From positions 10,416,001 through 10,480,000 of the forward strand of contig CM121341.1 in NCBI GenBank assembly GCA_051530055.1: a stretch of 64,000 nucleotides of DNA. The letters are read 5' to 3'. Of the stretch, positions 21,701 through 32,700 are shown piece by piece (position 1 is the stretch's first letter; each line of letters starts with the position of its first letter). This DNA comes from Neoechinorhynchus agilis (lineage: Eukaryota; Acanthocephala). The translations under genes and the position numbers were made by a program. Under the pieces are notes generated by a model. It was not told where the DNA came from, made no database searches, and saw nothing but the letters and a program-made list of their open reading frames with translations.

Positions 21701-22381
21701 TGGATAAGAAACTTAAACAAATTGATTTTCTAATCATTGTGCTATCGAAATGTCGTCCGCCAAAAATTAAGGGAATTCTTAGCGGCCTTTTCTTATTGCT
21801 TTCCTTTATTAAAGGTTTTATTGAAAAACCTTTACTCAACGGTAAAGCAAACAAGTTCTAGGCTCCAAAAGTATTAAAAACCGACTTTACAATTTTTCTA
21901 CAAATAAAATCCTTTTATTAGAATCGGAGAACATTACGAATAATTTTTCAATTTTGAATTTATTGCGAAGCACTCATATAAGATCAAAGTGATTTGTAAA
22001 TTCATCGTTACTTATTGGATAAGAAACTTAAACAAATTGATTTTCTAATCATTGTGCTATCGAAATGTCGTCCGCCAAAAATTAAGGGAATTCTTAGCGG
22101 CCTTTTCTTATTGCTTTCCTTTATTAAAGGTTTTATTGAAAAACCTTTACTCAACGGTAAAGCAAACAAGTTCTAGGCTTCAAAAGTATTAAAAACCGAC
22201 TTTACAATTTTTCTACAAATAAAATCCTTTTATTAGAATCGGAGAACATTACGAATAATTTGTCAATTTTGAATTTATTGCGAAGCACTCATATAAGATC
22301 AAAGTGATTTGTAAATTCATCGTTTCGTATTGGATAAGAAACTTAAACAAATTGATTTCCTAATCAATGTGCTATCGAAAT
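18736..22381. repeat. Satellite 2: about 330-bp monomers with a three-monomer higher-order pattern
   Basis: Monomers carry GAAGCACTCATATAAGATC, AAGGGAATTCTTAGCGGCC and GAATCGGAGAACATTACG. Each has a conserved hairpin AAAGGTTTTATTGAAAAACCTTT nested between TTGCTTT and AAAGCAA. Three of the junctions are replaced by a 145-150-bp segment (19385-19530, 20455-20600, 21525-21669) spaced about 1,070 bp apart, which defines a higher-order unit of three monomers. The inserted segment is homologous, in reverse orientation, to the interspersed repeat at 58.39-58.55 kb. Confidence 0.93.
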
Positions 22382-22750
22382 ATGTTACCAATTTTGCTTT
22401 TGCGCTGCCTGCGGAAGAACCTGATTTGGTGTGACGTCATTTTTGAATAGAAACTCATATTGGAAGCCGAATTTTGAAGCGATAATTTTTTGTTGAGAAG
22501 TGGAAGAATGTAAATTTAGGCATTTTTCGATGCTAGTTTGTTCATTGGTCCATATTCTGGAAAAATTATGACTTTTGCACACTCAAAACATGAAACGGAT
22601 CAACAACTCGACTTCACTCGGGTATATCCTTAGAAAATGAAGTTCAACGCTCGAAACCCACAAACCTTTTTGTACACTGCGACGGAACAGAAAATTGACG
22701 TCGTTAATACTGAATCGGGCAGAGAGATAGCGTCTTATTATTTTGCGGTC
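22382..22750. other. Spacer between satellite 2 and the R2-like LINE
   Basis: About 370 bp. A minus-strand frame of 65 codons (22385-22582) has no recognisable similarity and I do not call it a gene. Confidence 0.4.
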
Positions 22751-22752
22751 TA

Positions 22753-24300
22753 TCATTTTTTAGATTTGAATTTATGACTGATTAAATCAATAGAAATAAT
22801 TTTGAGGTATCGAAGACCGGCCAAAATAATAAGTATGAAAAAACATTCAGTTCTTTGATGAAGTTCTTTGACTTTGGCGGCGTCTCCAATATTCAATACA
22901 AGGAGCTCACATTTTCCAGCATTGAGCTCAATGCCCATCTTCGAGGTCTCCCTAATCAGCGTCTCCAAATCGCGCAGTACAACGGAGGGATCACCTCCGA
23001 GCGTAGCGTCGTCATCCAAGTACCAAGCGTTGAAGCTGGAATGGAGAGCATGCGCTATTGGATTTACTGTTAGTGAGAATGCGATTGGACCGAGGGGATC
23101 TCCTCGCTGCACTCCTCTTTCGGACCAAATGAGGTGGTCTTCGAAAAGCAAAGGGGTTGCCGTCCCGTAGGCATCGAGAAAATACTGGAAGGCTTCTGGG
23201 GCGTGATCCCTCATTGCGCTGAACATGGTTTCTCTATTGAGAGAGTTAACGGCGTTCCGAAAATCACACTTAAGAATCACCCACGGCTTTGAACTCCTCG
23301 TAGTAAAGTTTCGGAGCGAGTGGACAATAGATTCCGCCCGCGGGATGTGCAGCAGCCCAGTTGGACTGGACGAAGTTGCTGTCCGGTTTTCTCTGTAATA
23401 CGTTTGTAGAGAATTTTTCCTGCGAGTCGGCGCATCGTCGAAGATACGGCGATGGGACGGATCCCACCTTCTTTTTTTTGTGAGCGCACACAATGAGGCT
23501 TCGAAAAATAGGTCCCTTGCAACGGGATTCATATCCTCTCCAGTCAGGCGGTCGACTAACCGAGAAAGCGCACTTTCTAGAGAGAGCTGCTTCACCAGTT
23601 GAAAAGTACATCATGTCCTTTAGGTGCTGAGGCCTTAGCCCGTCAAGCCCATGGCCCGAACCAGTTGCGAAAGATGAGATGGCCTTTTGTAACTCTGAAA
23701 TTATGGGAGGAGATGGAATTTCAAAACTTCCGCTATTACATGGGTGCTTCGACCGGAGTATTTGTAGCGTCTCGCTGTCCCCTTCTGCGAAACTGTCGGA
23801 GGATGACAATAATCAAACAGCCCCCCGAACATCTCCGTCCGCAAGCTTCGAAGAGACACGTTCAGTCAGTGATCGCTTTGAAAAACGGCAGCGAAACTCT
23901 TCCTTCGTGCGTCCCTTACGAACCTCGCGGAGATTCCTTTCAAAATCGTTAAATATTTGTTCAAAGGAGGCTAACCTTTCCTTGATTGTTGATGTCAAAG
24001 ACATCCCAGAATCACAGCGAAGAGCCGTGTCCATGATGGCGCACAGTTCGTTTGAAGGCAATCGTTGACAATCCCGTAAATGCTTTGGCGACCAGATATC
24101 GCGCGCCTTTAGGGATCCATTTCAGGACGTTCCTGGGCAGAAACCGCACGATATCAGGTATCGAAATAGAATCAGTGGTGATCTGAGGGGTCTCAGGTAC
24201 GAAAAGTTCGGTTAATTGTGGTGGAGAACAAGACCCACTACAGCGGAGATCCCGGGGACCATGGACAAACAAAACCCCCCAGATTGGTTAATTTAAAAGA
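22753..24300 (-). mobile_element. R2-like LINE, inverted 5' part (RT domain)
   Basis: Minus-strand 5' and RT half of a site-specific-type (R2/NeSL group) LINE. Reading down from about 24300: an N-terminal region (KWIPKGARYLVAKAFTGL, MPSNELCAIMDTALR), the entry to RT (ISSFATGSGHGLDGLRPQHL), then CALTKKRRWDPSHRRIF, PWVILKCDFRNAVNSLN, SERGVQRGDPLGPIAFSL and the catalytic NAWYLDDDATLGGDPS. It stops just after the RT (NAGKCELLVLN). At least two frame changes are visible. The 3' continuation of the same family lies immediately to the right on the opposite strand. Confidence 0.87.
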
Positions 24301-24449
24301 CCTACCGCAAACCAGCTGAGGTTGATTATGATCGATGAGTGGCGCGTTCAAATTATCTGCGTCAGCAGCGTCGATTGTAGGCGATTTGAACACATTGTGA
24401 CGTAATTTGGAATTTCACCAAAACCTATCCGATGCTGAGATCGTCCTGA

Positions 24450-25705
24450 GCCTTCTTGAAGGTAGAGGGCTGGGAGGTGAATCTGATCCGTCGCTATATC
24501 CGTCGTCTGATTTCCTCATTGATCGGTCATATCATACCGAAACTTTCGTTGCTGTGCGATAGGGTGTGCGCTCTCTCGGCTCATGAAGCCTTGTTTCTGA
24601 TAAAGAACGCGCTCTTCATCTCCAAATTATTGTACAAGGTTCGCACAGCAACAATTTTCAAACATAAGGAAGGATTGGCTAAGCTCGACGAAAATGTGAG
24701 GGCTTGTCTCGAGCGTATTTTAAATGTCCAGCTCTCAGATGAGGCGTGGCGACAAGCTTCTTTGCCTGCACCATCTGCGGGATTGGGGATTCGGGCACCA
24801 GTGGACTTTGCTTTGCCGGCCTTTCTTGGATCGTTTGTGGGGAGCCTACCAGTATCGAAGAAAATTTTGAAGGAAAAGTTCTGTCTTGACCGGGATTTCG
24901 TGGTTGCGTTTGAGGAATGGTGCCAGCATATAAGCGCTAACCATGTTCCCGTGAATGGCGTCAGACAGTCGATATGGGACGGACATCTTGTCGCGAGAGC
25001 TCACAGCTTTCTACTTTCAGGTTCTCGCGATGGGGTCGTCCGAGCTAGACTGTTGGCAGTTTCAACACGAGAATCTGGGGCGTGGTTCTAGGCTGTTCCT
25101 CTGGTATCAGTGGGAACTCTTCTTACTGATGAGGTAACGAGGATCGCAGTATCCTTAAAACTTGGTGTCCCGATATGCACGCCCGATCGCTGTCGATGTG
25201 GGTCTTTGGTTGATGCTTTCGGGCGACACGGTCTCGTCTGCAGAAGGTCAGCAGGAAGGTTCTCACGCCATTCTGAAATCAATAACGCAATTTCTCGGGC
25301 GTTGAGAACGGCGAACTTCCCGAACATCGTGGAACCCGCTAACCATTGTCGACTAGACGGCCGTAGGCCCGATGGAATTTCGGTCTTCCCGTGGCGGGAG
25401 GGCAAATGCCTTCTCTGGGACGCCACGTGAAGTGCAGCGGAAGGGAGGAAAATACCCAAATATAATCGGTTATCGAGGGCTCACTATTTTGTCCCCTTTG
25501 GGGTAGAGACGTATGGAGCGCTGGGCAGCTCGGCACTCTCTGCTCCAGGATCTCTCGAAGAAATTGAGAGAGGCAACCGGAGACTCAAGAGCAGGCGTAT
25601 TCCTTCGACAAAATATCTCGCTAGCAGTACAACGGGGCAATGCTGCCAGCGTGATGGCGACGGTCGACGAAGGACAAAAGCTGGAATTTGGCGGGAGGTG
25701 GTGAG
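24450..25705 (+). mobile_element. R2-like LINE, 3' part with restriction-like endonuclease
   Basis: Plus-strand C-terminal half of the same LINE family. It opens with IIPKLSLLCDRVCALSAHEAL, the segment that follows the RT, and ends with the restriction-like endonuclease. That domain shows the CCHC pattern RCRCGSLVDAFGRHGLVCR and the catalytic block RRPDGISVFPWREGKCLLWD (PD, D and K positions). The C-terminus reads NISLAVQRGNAASVMATVDE near 25.69 kb. There are about two stops or frame changes. With 22753-24300 it forms one head-to-head pair lacking only about 40 codons and the inter-part sequence, as twin priming produces. Confidence 0.87.
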
Positions 25706-25789
25706 TGTGCTTCAAACAGATTGTTTGAATTGTTAAAAATATATTGCGTTCTTTAAAAAAATTCTTTAATGTAAATGTTAAACATTTGG

Positions 25790-26700
25790 GACCAATTTGA
25801 GTTTTATAAGAATATATCACCGGAGTTATTGTTTAGAAGTCTTCATATCCGGTAAATAATTTTTTTGAATTAAAGACGTCCTTTAATATTTATTAAACTG
25901 ATGATAAACAAGACTAAGTTCGCCGCATTTCAAAAAAGGATTTATATGAGCGTAATATACAGTCAAATCCTTTTAAAAGGATTAAATTCTGAAAAACTAA
26001 AACAAATTTGTTATTTAGAAGTCTTCAGCCGGTAAATAATTTTTTTATTAAAGATGTTCTGCGAACTTAGTCATATTTATCATCAGTTTAATAAATATTA
26101 AAAGACGTCTTTAATTCAAAAAGTTATTTACCGGATATGAAGACCTCTAAACAATAATTCTAATCAATAATCCGACATTACCTCGTTACATATAGAAATT
26201 TGAAATAAAGTATTAATATGAGCTTAATATATAGTCAAATCCTTTTTAAAGGATCAAATTCTCAAGAACTAAAACAAATTTGTTATTTAGAAGTCTTCAA
26301 CCGGTAAAGTATTTTTGTATTAAAGACGTTCGGCGAACTTGGTCACGTTTATCATTAGTTTGATAAATATTAAAAGACGTCTTTAATTCAAAAAAATAAT
26401 TTACCGGATATGAAGACCTCTAAACAATAATTCTAATCAATAATCCGCCATTACCACGTTACATATCGACATTTCAAAAAAAGGATTTATATGAGCGTAA
26501 TATACAGTCAAATCCTTTTAAAAGAATCAACTTCTACCGAACCAAAACAAATTTGTTATTTAGAAGTCTTCATATCCGGTAAATAATTTTTTTGAATTAA
26601 AGACGTCTTTTAATAATTATCAAACTGATGATAAACATAACTAAGTTCGCCGAACGTCTTTAAAAGAAAAATACTTTACCGGGTGAAATAATAATAGGCG
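25790..26700. repeat. Cluster of foldback repeats
   Basis: Several inverted arms follow one another. Repeated blocks are GTTATTTAGAAGTCTTCA, CCGGTAAATAATTTTTT, TTAAAGACGT and TTTATCATCAGTTT, together with their reverse complements, so each pair can fold into a long hairpin. Between them recurs a spacer with AGTCAAATCCTTTTAAAAGG, itself an inverted repeat. I count about three full arms-and-spacer units. The family is the same as at 61-200, 51.2-51.4 and 62.97-63.15 kb. Confidence 0.8.
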
Positions 26701-26745
26701 TAAAAGTCTTTACTCGCTGTCGTTAGATAACAAAAAAAGTCACAA

Positions 26746-27768
26746 TCATAGATAGATGTCGTCAACATCCATTGGTTCATATTCTTGCGTCTCTTGGGTT
26801 TGTTTCCTCGGTGCTTCATTTGATTGGTAGTTCTGAGGTTGTTCTACTTGAGCGGTTTCTTTGGGTCTTGGATTTACGATTTTGTACCTTGTAGAAACAA
26901 ATCGAGGTACAGGTGGACGGAGCCGTGGTCTAACTCTTGTCCCCATATATCCCGGTGCTCTAAATCTGGCGATATAAGGTCGCATGTAGCGGGTTTGAAT
27001 GGTTTGTTCGATTCTGTTGCGAGAGATTTGGGTGTTTCGCTGCACTACGTTCGAGTGCAGTTGTTGACATTGTGGATCAGCGCAGTTTCCGTCATCGGGG
27101 CACTTTGGATGGAGGAAAAGGCAAGTGTCGCCATATGGACAATCCGGATAGTTCCTACACTCTGAATCCGGATGCACAAACTCGCATTTTTCTCCATTGG
27201 CACAATTCGGCCAAAATTTACACCGGATTTTCTTTATAGGCTTAGTTTTCCTTACCTTGATCTCGGGCACAAGTTGTGGAGATTGTGGAGGACTTAAAGT
27301 TTCAGCCCTTTGGTCTGAAATACTATCATCATTGTAACGACGCTTCCGTTGGAAATTATCTCTTGGTCTTCGTTCCCGCATATTGTCCAATTTCTGCCGC
27401 AAGTCTCTTGGTTTAGTGGACTGTGCCGCTTCCTCCGCGAACCGGTGAATATTCAGATGATGCTTAGAAGGATGTGGAGCTACACCAGACGTCTTTTGTG
27501 TCAACCTCGGACTGGCACGTCTTCTCCGGTGTATTTTGAACTGGTCAGCAGCATCCTTAACTCGTCTGCTGAACCAGAGAGCGTCATCTCGTTTTAGAAA
27601 CGAGCTTAAACTGTCTTGAAGGTCCGTGCCCAAGGTTCCTCGTTGAATCGCCACCAAAGCAAACTGACACAATTCGTCTACTTGAGACTTGTTCACACAT
27701 TCAACCCTCCTGGCTATCTGATTTTTTAAAGAACTCAGAAAACCATCAATGTCATCGGAAGTGGACAT
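26746..27768 (-). CDS. ZC3H14: ZC3H14/SUT-2/Nab2-type poly(A)-binding zinc-finger protein
   Basis: A nuclear poly(A) RNA-binding protein that in known relatives limits poly(A) length. The frame gives 340 residues from the ATG of MSTSDDIDGF (27768); an upstream in-frame ATG at 27795 would add nine. Residues 1-80 are a helical PWI-like domain (SSLKNQIARRVECVN, FALVAIQRGTL). A basic linker follows. About residues 180-245 hold three C-x5-C-x4/5-C-x3-H fingers of the Nab2 type: CKFWPNCANGEKCEFVH, CRNYPDCPYGDTCLFLH and CPDDGNCADPQCQQLH. Vertebrate ZC3H14 has five. The C-terminus is Arg/Pro-rich, then Gln-rich. No intron is needed. The order PWI-like domain, linker, fingers makes the assignment firm. 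Confidence 0.88.
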   Translation of the reverse strand: MSTSDDIDGFLSSLKNQIARRVECVNKSQVDELCQFALVAIQRGTLGTDLQDSLSSFLKRDDALWFSRRVKDAADQFKIHRRRRASPRLTQKTSGVAPHPSKHHLNIHRFAEEAAQSTKPRDLRQKLDNMRERRPRDNFQRKRRYNDDSISDQRAETLSPPQSPQLVPEIKVRKTKPIKKIRCKFWPNCANGEKCEFVHPDSECRNYPDCPYGDTCLFLHPKCPDDGNCADPQCQQLHSNVVQRNTQISRNRIEQTIQTRYMRPYIARFRAPGYMGTRVRPRLRPPVPRFVSTRYKIVNPRPKETAQVEQPQNYQSNEAPRKQTQETQEYEPMDVDDIYL

Positions 27769-27799
27769 GAGTATTGCGGATGTCCAATGAATCAATTGA

Positions 27800-28925
27800 G
27801 TGATCTTGAATGCTGGGTGTGGCGCAACAATGAGTCGTTACAGGTGCGCGGAAGAAGGAAAAATCCGTTCAGAAAGTAAGTATTTGGGACTTGAACTGGG
27901 GCCATGCAAACGGGTCCACGTACCTGAACAATGATGATATGAAGAATAAACACAAAATTCGGTGGTTTGCATTACACGACTCTGCCAAATACGCTCGTGC
28001 TCACAATCGAAAATTCTCAACAAAAAGCATCAGACAAACTCTAAAATAAACAGTAAATAAACAGTTACATTAAATTTAAAAGCACAGAATGTTATTTTGA
28101 TAATAAATAACATTCAATACATTTGTATATTTGAGAAATATTGACTAACCTTAAGGAAATGACGGGATTAGAGAAACATCGAAAAAATAAAGAAGTCAAT
28201 TTAAATCCGAGAGTTCTGTAAATAACACGAGCCTTCTTCCGTGTTCGCAGTCGGAAAATACGTCATCAAATTAAGAAATGCGAGCAGTCTCTAAAATTAA
28301 CGGCTTAAGAATAAAATCCTTGGTTTGGAAATAAAAGTAGAGCATTGTTTATTCGAATTCATTGCAAATAAACCACAGCTAACTTTGTAGAGAATAACAA
28401 AATTTAAGCTTTATTGGGTCGAATACAGTAGAGAATCATTTATCCGAATTAATTCGGACCGGACACCATTCGGATGAAATAAATGCATTTTCTAAAGCTG
28501 GACTACAGATATCAAAGCTCTTAATATGCGGGAGAAGTAGTATAAAAAAGTAAAATTTGTGTAGAGAATCACATAATTTGAGCTATCCGCACGAATTGAT
28601 AATGACTGATACAATCGATCGAAATAGTCATTGTTTTTCAATGATCTTTTTCGAGTGTCGACAAGCGACCTATACAACAATATTTTTAAACCATCAAGAA
28701 AAAATGTGAAATCGCAATTTAAACCCATTAAATTGCCGCTCGAACGAAGCTCAAATATGTAATTCTTGAGATTTTGAATCTTTAGCCTTCTTTTTTCATC
28801 CATAATTAGTTTTCGTCACTTTTTTATCCTTGATTTGTCGGTTGCTTGAACGACCGATTCTGGATTATTTCTTTTGTCTTTTTACATATTTTTTTTAATC
28901 GAAAAACAAGGTTATAAAAGAAATA
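27800..28925. other. Intergenic, AT-rich, with a repeat trace
   Basis: No supported gene. At about 28600-28720 the sequence is similar to about 61470-61560 (shared words CAATGATCT, GTCGACAAGCGACCTA), next to R2-like relics in both places. The minus-strand frame at 28492-28803 overlaps this repeat and I do not call it a gene. Confidence 0.4.
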
Positions 28926-28928
28926 TGA

Positions 28929-29460
28929 TTAAATCGTCCCCCGGACGCTGACCGCATTTCCTCGTTGGATTGCGAGGCTTATTCTTTGTATCAGGAAAAT
29001 CCTCTCGCGTCGCTCCCCTGTTTCTGCTGCAGGTCGTCTTCCGAGTTCGGTACAAAAGCTTCGTGCCGAAGATCCCAGCGCCCCTTGTGTCTCCACGCCG
29101 AAAGGAAGGAAAATGTAATTTTGTTTGAGCTCATTGTATTTCTCCGCTTTCCTCCTTTCGGCGGCACTCGCTGCTCCTCCCGTCTCCGCTAAAGCATCTT
29201 GTCGGTTGGACAGGGCGAGTGAGTCCACGCATGTTGCGTCCCAAATTAGACTCTTCCCTTCTTTCCAAGGGAAAACGGTTATACCGTCGGGACGCTTACC
29301 ATCCGAGCGACGTAGGTGATTTGGCTCCAGGATGGTTGGAACGTGTATCGAGTTCAGAGCTCTGCTAATGATCGCGTTGAGCTCTGCGTGCCTTGGGAAA
29401 CGACCGCTCGATCTCTTGCAGTAGAGTCCATGTCTCCCGAGCACGTCAACTTTTGTGAAT
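28929..29460 (-). mobile_element. R2-like LINE relic (endonuclease end)
   Basis: The minus-strand translation DVLGRHGLYCKRSSGRFPR, GKRPDGITVFPWKEGKSLIW and ATCVDSLALSNRQDALAE is the restriction-like endonuclease region of the same family as 25.1-25.7 kb. It ends with RISLAIQRGNAVSVRGTI. This is a 5'-truncated insertion with one long open frame, so younger or less damaged than most pieces here. Confidence 0.85.
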
Positions 29461-29479
29461 ATTTCTATCCAAATCTTCT

Positions 29480-30640
29480 TCAAAAGAGGTCAAGATCGGA
29501 ATGTCGTCCAGATGTACCATCACTTCCACTTCCTCCATGAGACTCAATAGTCTGCAGACTAACTGTAGCTTTTGAACAAGTTTCTACGAAATCTTCTAGA
29601 GAACGTCGAAGAACCTTGTCCGTTGGACGCTTCCGGCCCAGTAAGGTCGTGGTATCGATGTCCTTTTCATATCCGTTAAGCATGATCAGAGCATGCTCTT
29701 TCTTGATGAGTAGCACTTTAATTGATTTATCTCAAAGTTTAGAACGATTACTTTTAAAGTCCTGGCTACTTAGAAGATCATCATTGTATATAAAAGTACG
29801 TTTAACATCGAATTTTGGAACGCCTTCGATCGTTCCTTCTTTAGGCTTCACCTCAAATTTATGACTTCTCCTGTCATGGATTCAACCTATACTGCCAATT
29901 TCGGTTCCATTGATAAAGGAGTTGTGAGAGGTGGGCCCGATACTCGCTCGAAGGCTTTTGGTACTAAAGTGGCAAATGCCATCTTTGCCTAAAGAGCAAG
30001 GTTGTAGTGATCAAATCCATTTTGCCTCCAACTTAGTAAGGTTACTAAAATCCGTCTGCGAGATGTCAAGAGCAGTAACGATGTTATTTAGTTTTTGAGA
30101 GAATGGCCTTACAATGACAGTAAGTAGCCGAGAAGTCGCTATCCAAATGGGAGAGATTAGAATACGTACGTTGAAGTTTAAAGAAGTGACCATCGACGAA
30201 ATGCTAAAACATGCGTCGCATAACCATTTCGTCCGAAGCATAGTACATCAGGCAGATGAAATTGAACAGAGAATGTGCCCAGACCATAGCCGGGGTAAAA
30301 TGTATGCTCAGATGGATACAAATCGCAGCTGCAATTTAGGCAACGTCCTTTATTGATCAAGGAATCGGTTGAAGTATTAGTCTCGATCTTAAAGATTTTG
30401 GAAATGCTTATTCTCCAAAGTCAAGTTAGACACACCCGTGGCCAACCTTAGAGAGGAAGACTTCCAAGATTTTCAACGCCGGTTTAACAAGATTGTAATC
30501 GACAACGGTGAGAAAGACCGGTAGATATTAGCCCTGCGTGGGTACCAAGAATAAGATGTTTGGGAGTAAGAGCGAGTATTATCTTTGGATAATGCGACAG
30601 TTTTAACAAGATGCCCGCAGAAATGGATTTAGCACCGATG
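29480..30640. other. Probable old retroelement debris, family not recognised
   Basis: Minus-strand stretches such as LLIKKEHALIMLNGYEKD (29.48-29.72 kb) and NKGRCLNCSCDLYPSEH (30.2-30.36 kb) look protein-derived and sit among transposon relics. I cannot assign them. No host gene is supported. Confidence 0.35.
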
Positions 30641-31080
30641 GTCATGAAGGAGAACATGAATGATTAAAGGATTATAAGAGGATTTTTGAGATTAAGAAGA
30701 GCCTGTCATCTTTGGGGATTTCAGGAAGGCATCCACAAAATAGATGATGATGTACACGACGAAAACCGCCATTAGCGGCACGAAACGTTATGAATACTTT
30801 AACTAGCAAAATAGAAACTGCCGATTACGCTACACATTCGATGCACAGCATTAATACCGCCGAAAATGTCGTTATAAATACGATGGACACGATGAAACCA
30901 GCAACTAACGACGAAAACGTCTTAAATACTACAATCAACATAACCACAACCGTCGATTACGCTGCCTGTTCGATGCACACCTTTAATACAACCGAAAGCG
31001 GCGTAACAAATACGATGTACACGATAAAAACCGCCATTAGCGACACGTGCAAAGAATTCTCTGACTTTCCTTTTGCCTAG
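30640..31080 (+). repeat. LINE endonuclease trace followed by a degenerate coding-like repeat
   Basis: At about 30700 the plus strand reads PVIFGDFRKASTK, like the LINE endonuclease motif LFGDFNDPSGKW seen at 40.36 kb. From 30737 a roughly 140-bp unit is repeated about two and a half times (GTACACGACGAAAACCGCC with CATTAGCGGCACG, and GATTACGCTACACATTCG). It yields a Thr-rich frame (30790-31080) with repeated DYATHSMHSINTAEN-like segments. I take this as a small tandem repeat, not a gene. Confidence 0.45.
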
Positions 31081-31310
31081 CAATGATTGAGAGAAAGACC
31101 CATGCGAACGAGATTTTGATTTAAGAAGACAAAGAGTTAAGACAATGTAGAGATAGCCGCAACGTAATTAACTTCCTTGGCTACAACAGTTAGGTCATCG
31201 GCATATACTGTTATCGAATGGCGAATTCAGCAGTTTGCACAATGAATTGCCATGCCAAAACAAAAAGGATAGGTGAGAGCGGGGATCCCGGAGATGCACC
31301 CTTAGTTTTT
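31080..31310 (-). mobile_element. LINE reverse-transcriptase relic
   Basis: The minus strand encodes TVYADDLTVVAKEVNYVAA, closely like TLYADDFTAVIKESNYLTA in the LINE at 33.45 kb. It is a short fragment of the same family in the opposite orientation. Confidence 0.65.
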
Positions 31311-31369
31311 TTAAAACAGCTTATTTTATTACACTTTTTGTTACACACACAACAACAAAACGTTTCAAC

Positions 31370-31905
31370 AATCACCACCGTCTACAAAGAAGAGGCATCG
31401 CTGTCCCCTCAGTGGTCGCAACCACACTCACTGCGTTTCCTCTTTGGATCGCGAGACCAATGTTCGGGCGTAGGAAAGCATTAGCTCTTACATTTCCTGT
31501 CTTGGCCTGCTAGATGCTGAGCTACTGAGCGCACCAAGAGTCTCCACTCCAAAGGGTATAAAAACATGAGACCTACTTAATTCTCTATATTTCGCCGCCT
31601 TTCGGTCCTCCGGGGAGTAGATGGTCGATTTCATTTTCCACATTAGAATCAAAAACGCAGTTCCCTAGAAGACTCAGCCGTTCTAGAGTGATCAATTCTA
31701 AACCGGATGCCAGATTTCTAAATCCTTTGACGACTCGTCTTCGATGTTCATTACCAACAGTTCGCATAACGCCCAATCTCACAGTGTCCCTTACGAGTGT
31801 CTCCAGATCGCGCAGTGCTACGGAGGGATCACCTCCGAGCTTAGCGTCATCTAGGTACCAAGCGTTAAAGCTGGACTGAAGAGAGTGCGCTATTGAATTC
31901 ACTGG
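31370..31905 (-). mobile_element. R2-like LINE relic
   Basis: The minus-strand translation includes the RT segment SSFNAWYLDDAKLGGDPSV and then LERLSLLGNCVFDSNVENE. Lower-coordinate sequence corresponds to the element's 3' coding end (AERRKAEKY-like and FIPFGVETLGAL-like). Internal parts are deleted, so this is a composite remnant. Confidence 0.75.
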
Positions 31906-31989
31906 ACGGATCTAGACGGATCTAGTCAATTAGATTAATTTACAATGAACCATAAAAACAGCAAAAAAAGTTTTTATAAACTGCTATAT

Positions 31990-32700
31990 TGAGGACGAGG
32001 AAAGTCAGGATGCAACCGATTTGCCAGTTTTTGTTGAACAGTCGACTGAAGACTCCAAAGCATTATCAGATGAGAGCGTCGAATCATCAGTGGTGGATGA
32101 TTCCACGTTACCAACAACGAGAAGCGCTGGTGCTCGCATTAAGACTGGAGATTCGGATATTGAGGTTACGGATGTAATGTACGATTTGTATCCTGCGTTA
32201 AAGAAGTGTAGTTCTTATGCAAAATATTTGGCCTGCACAGACAGTTCGTCCTTAAGCAGTTCCACTGAATTCGTTCCCGTGCCAAAATCACATGAGCAAG
32301 TCCATCGATATTACACAAGACAACAATGACTCCTCGGCGATGAAATATCAACAATTGGATGATTGGGAAATCGAAAACTGCACCCAAGATTTGAAAAACT
32401 CCGACAGGAATTGCATGAAGACCGCAGAGCAAACTAGAAAATCACCAAGTTCTATTCCAGAAGCAGACCACCCGAACAACGCCAAAAGTTCCGCTGCGTA
32501 TTTTTAGAAATCCTATCCAGGCTACCCTTTGATTGGACATCTTCTGCTGACTGGGCCACTAGAAGCTTGAAATGGGCTGCGCTAGCTCAGTAGAGCCTAT
32601 TCTGAAGACTGTGTTGATCATATAACTAGGTCCAGCTCCAAGACTATATAAGATGTTCCCATTTCGAATAAATCTTTTTTTATATAAACGACGGTCAACG
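31990..32700 (+). other. Possible fossil LTR-element end
   Basis: Overlapping short frames (for example EVTDVMYDLYPALKK at 32.16 kb) are followed by a segment with CTATATAAG and AATAAA-type signals around 32.64-32.68 kb, which resembles an LTR. No partner LTR or recognisable domain was found, so the assignment is weak. Confidence 0.3.

Noticed and set aside
18736-22381. Regularly spaced repeats that might suggest a CRISPR-like array
   Set aside because: Units are 330 bp, head to tail, without unique spacers, in a eukaryotic context. This is a satellite.
24456-25091. A 211-residue frame that could be taken for a host gene
   Set aside because: The order and sequence match the post-RT part of R2-like LINE copies, and the endonuclease follows directly.
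30790-31080. A Thr-rich repeated 96-codon frame
   Set aside because: It consists of a short degenerate tandem repeat, sits among transposon debris, and has no homolog known to me.
32021-32507. Two overlapping frames that might be a small acidic protein gene
   Set aside because: They overlap in different frames beside LTR-like sequence and show no family; more likely element debris.
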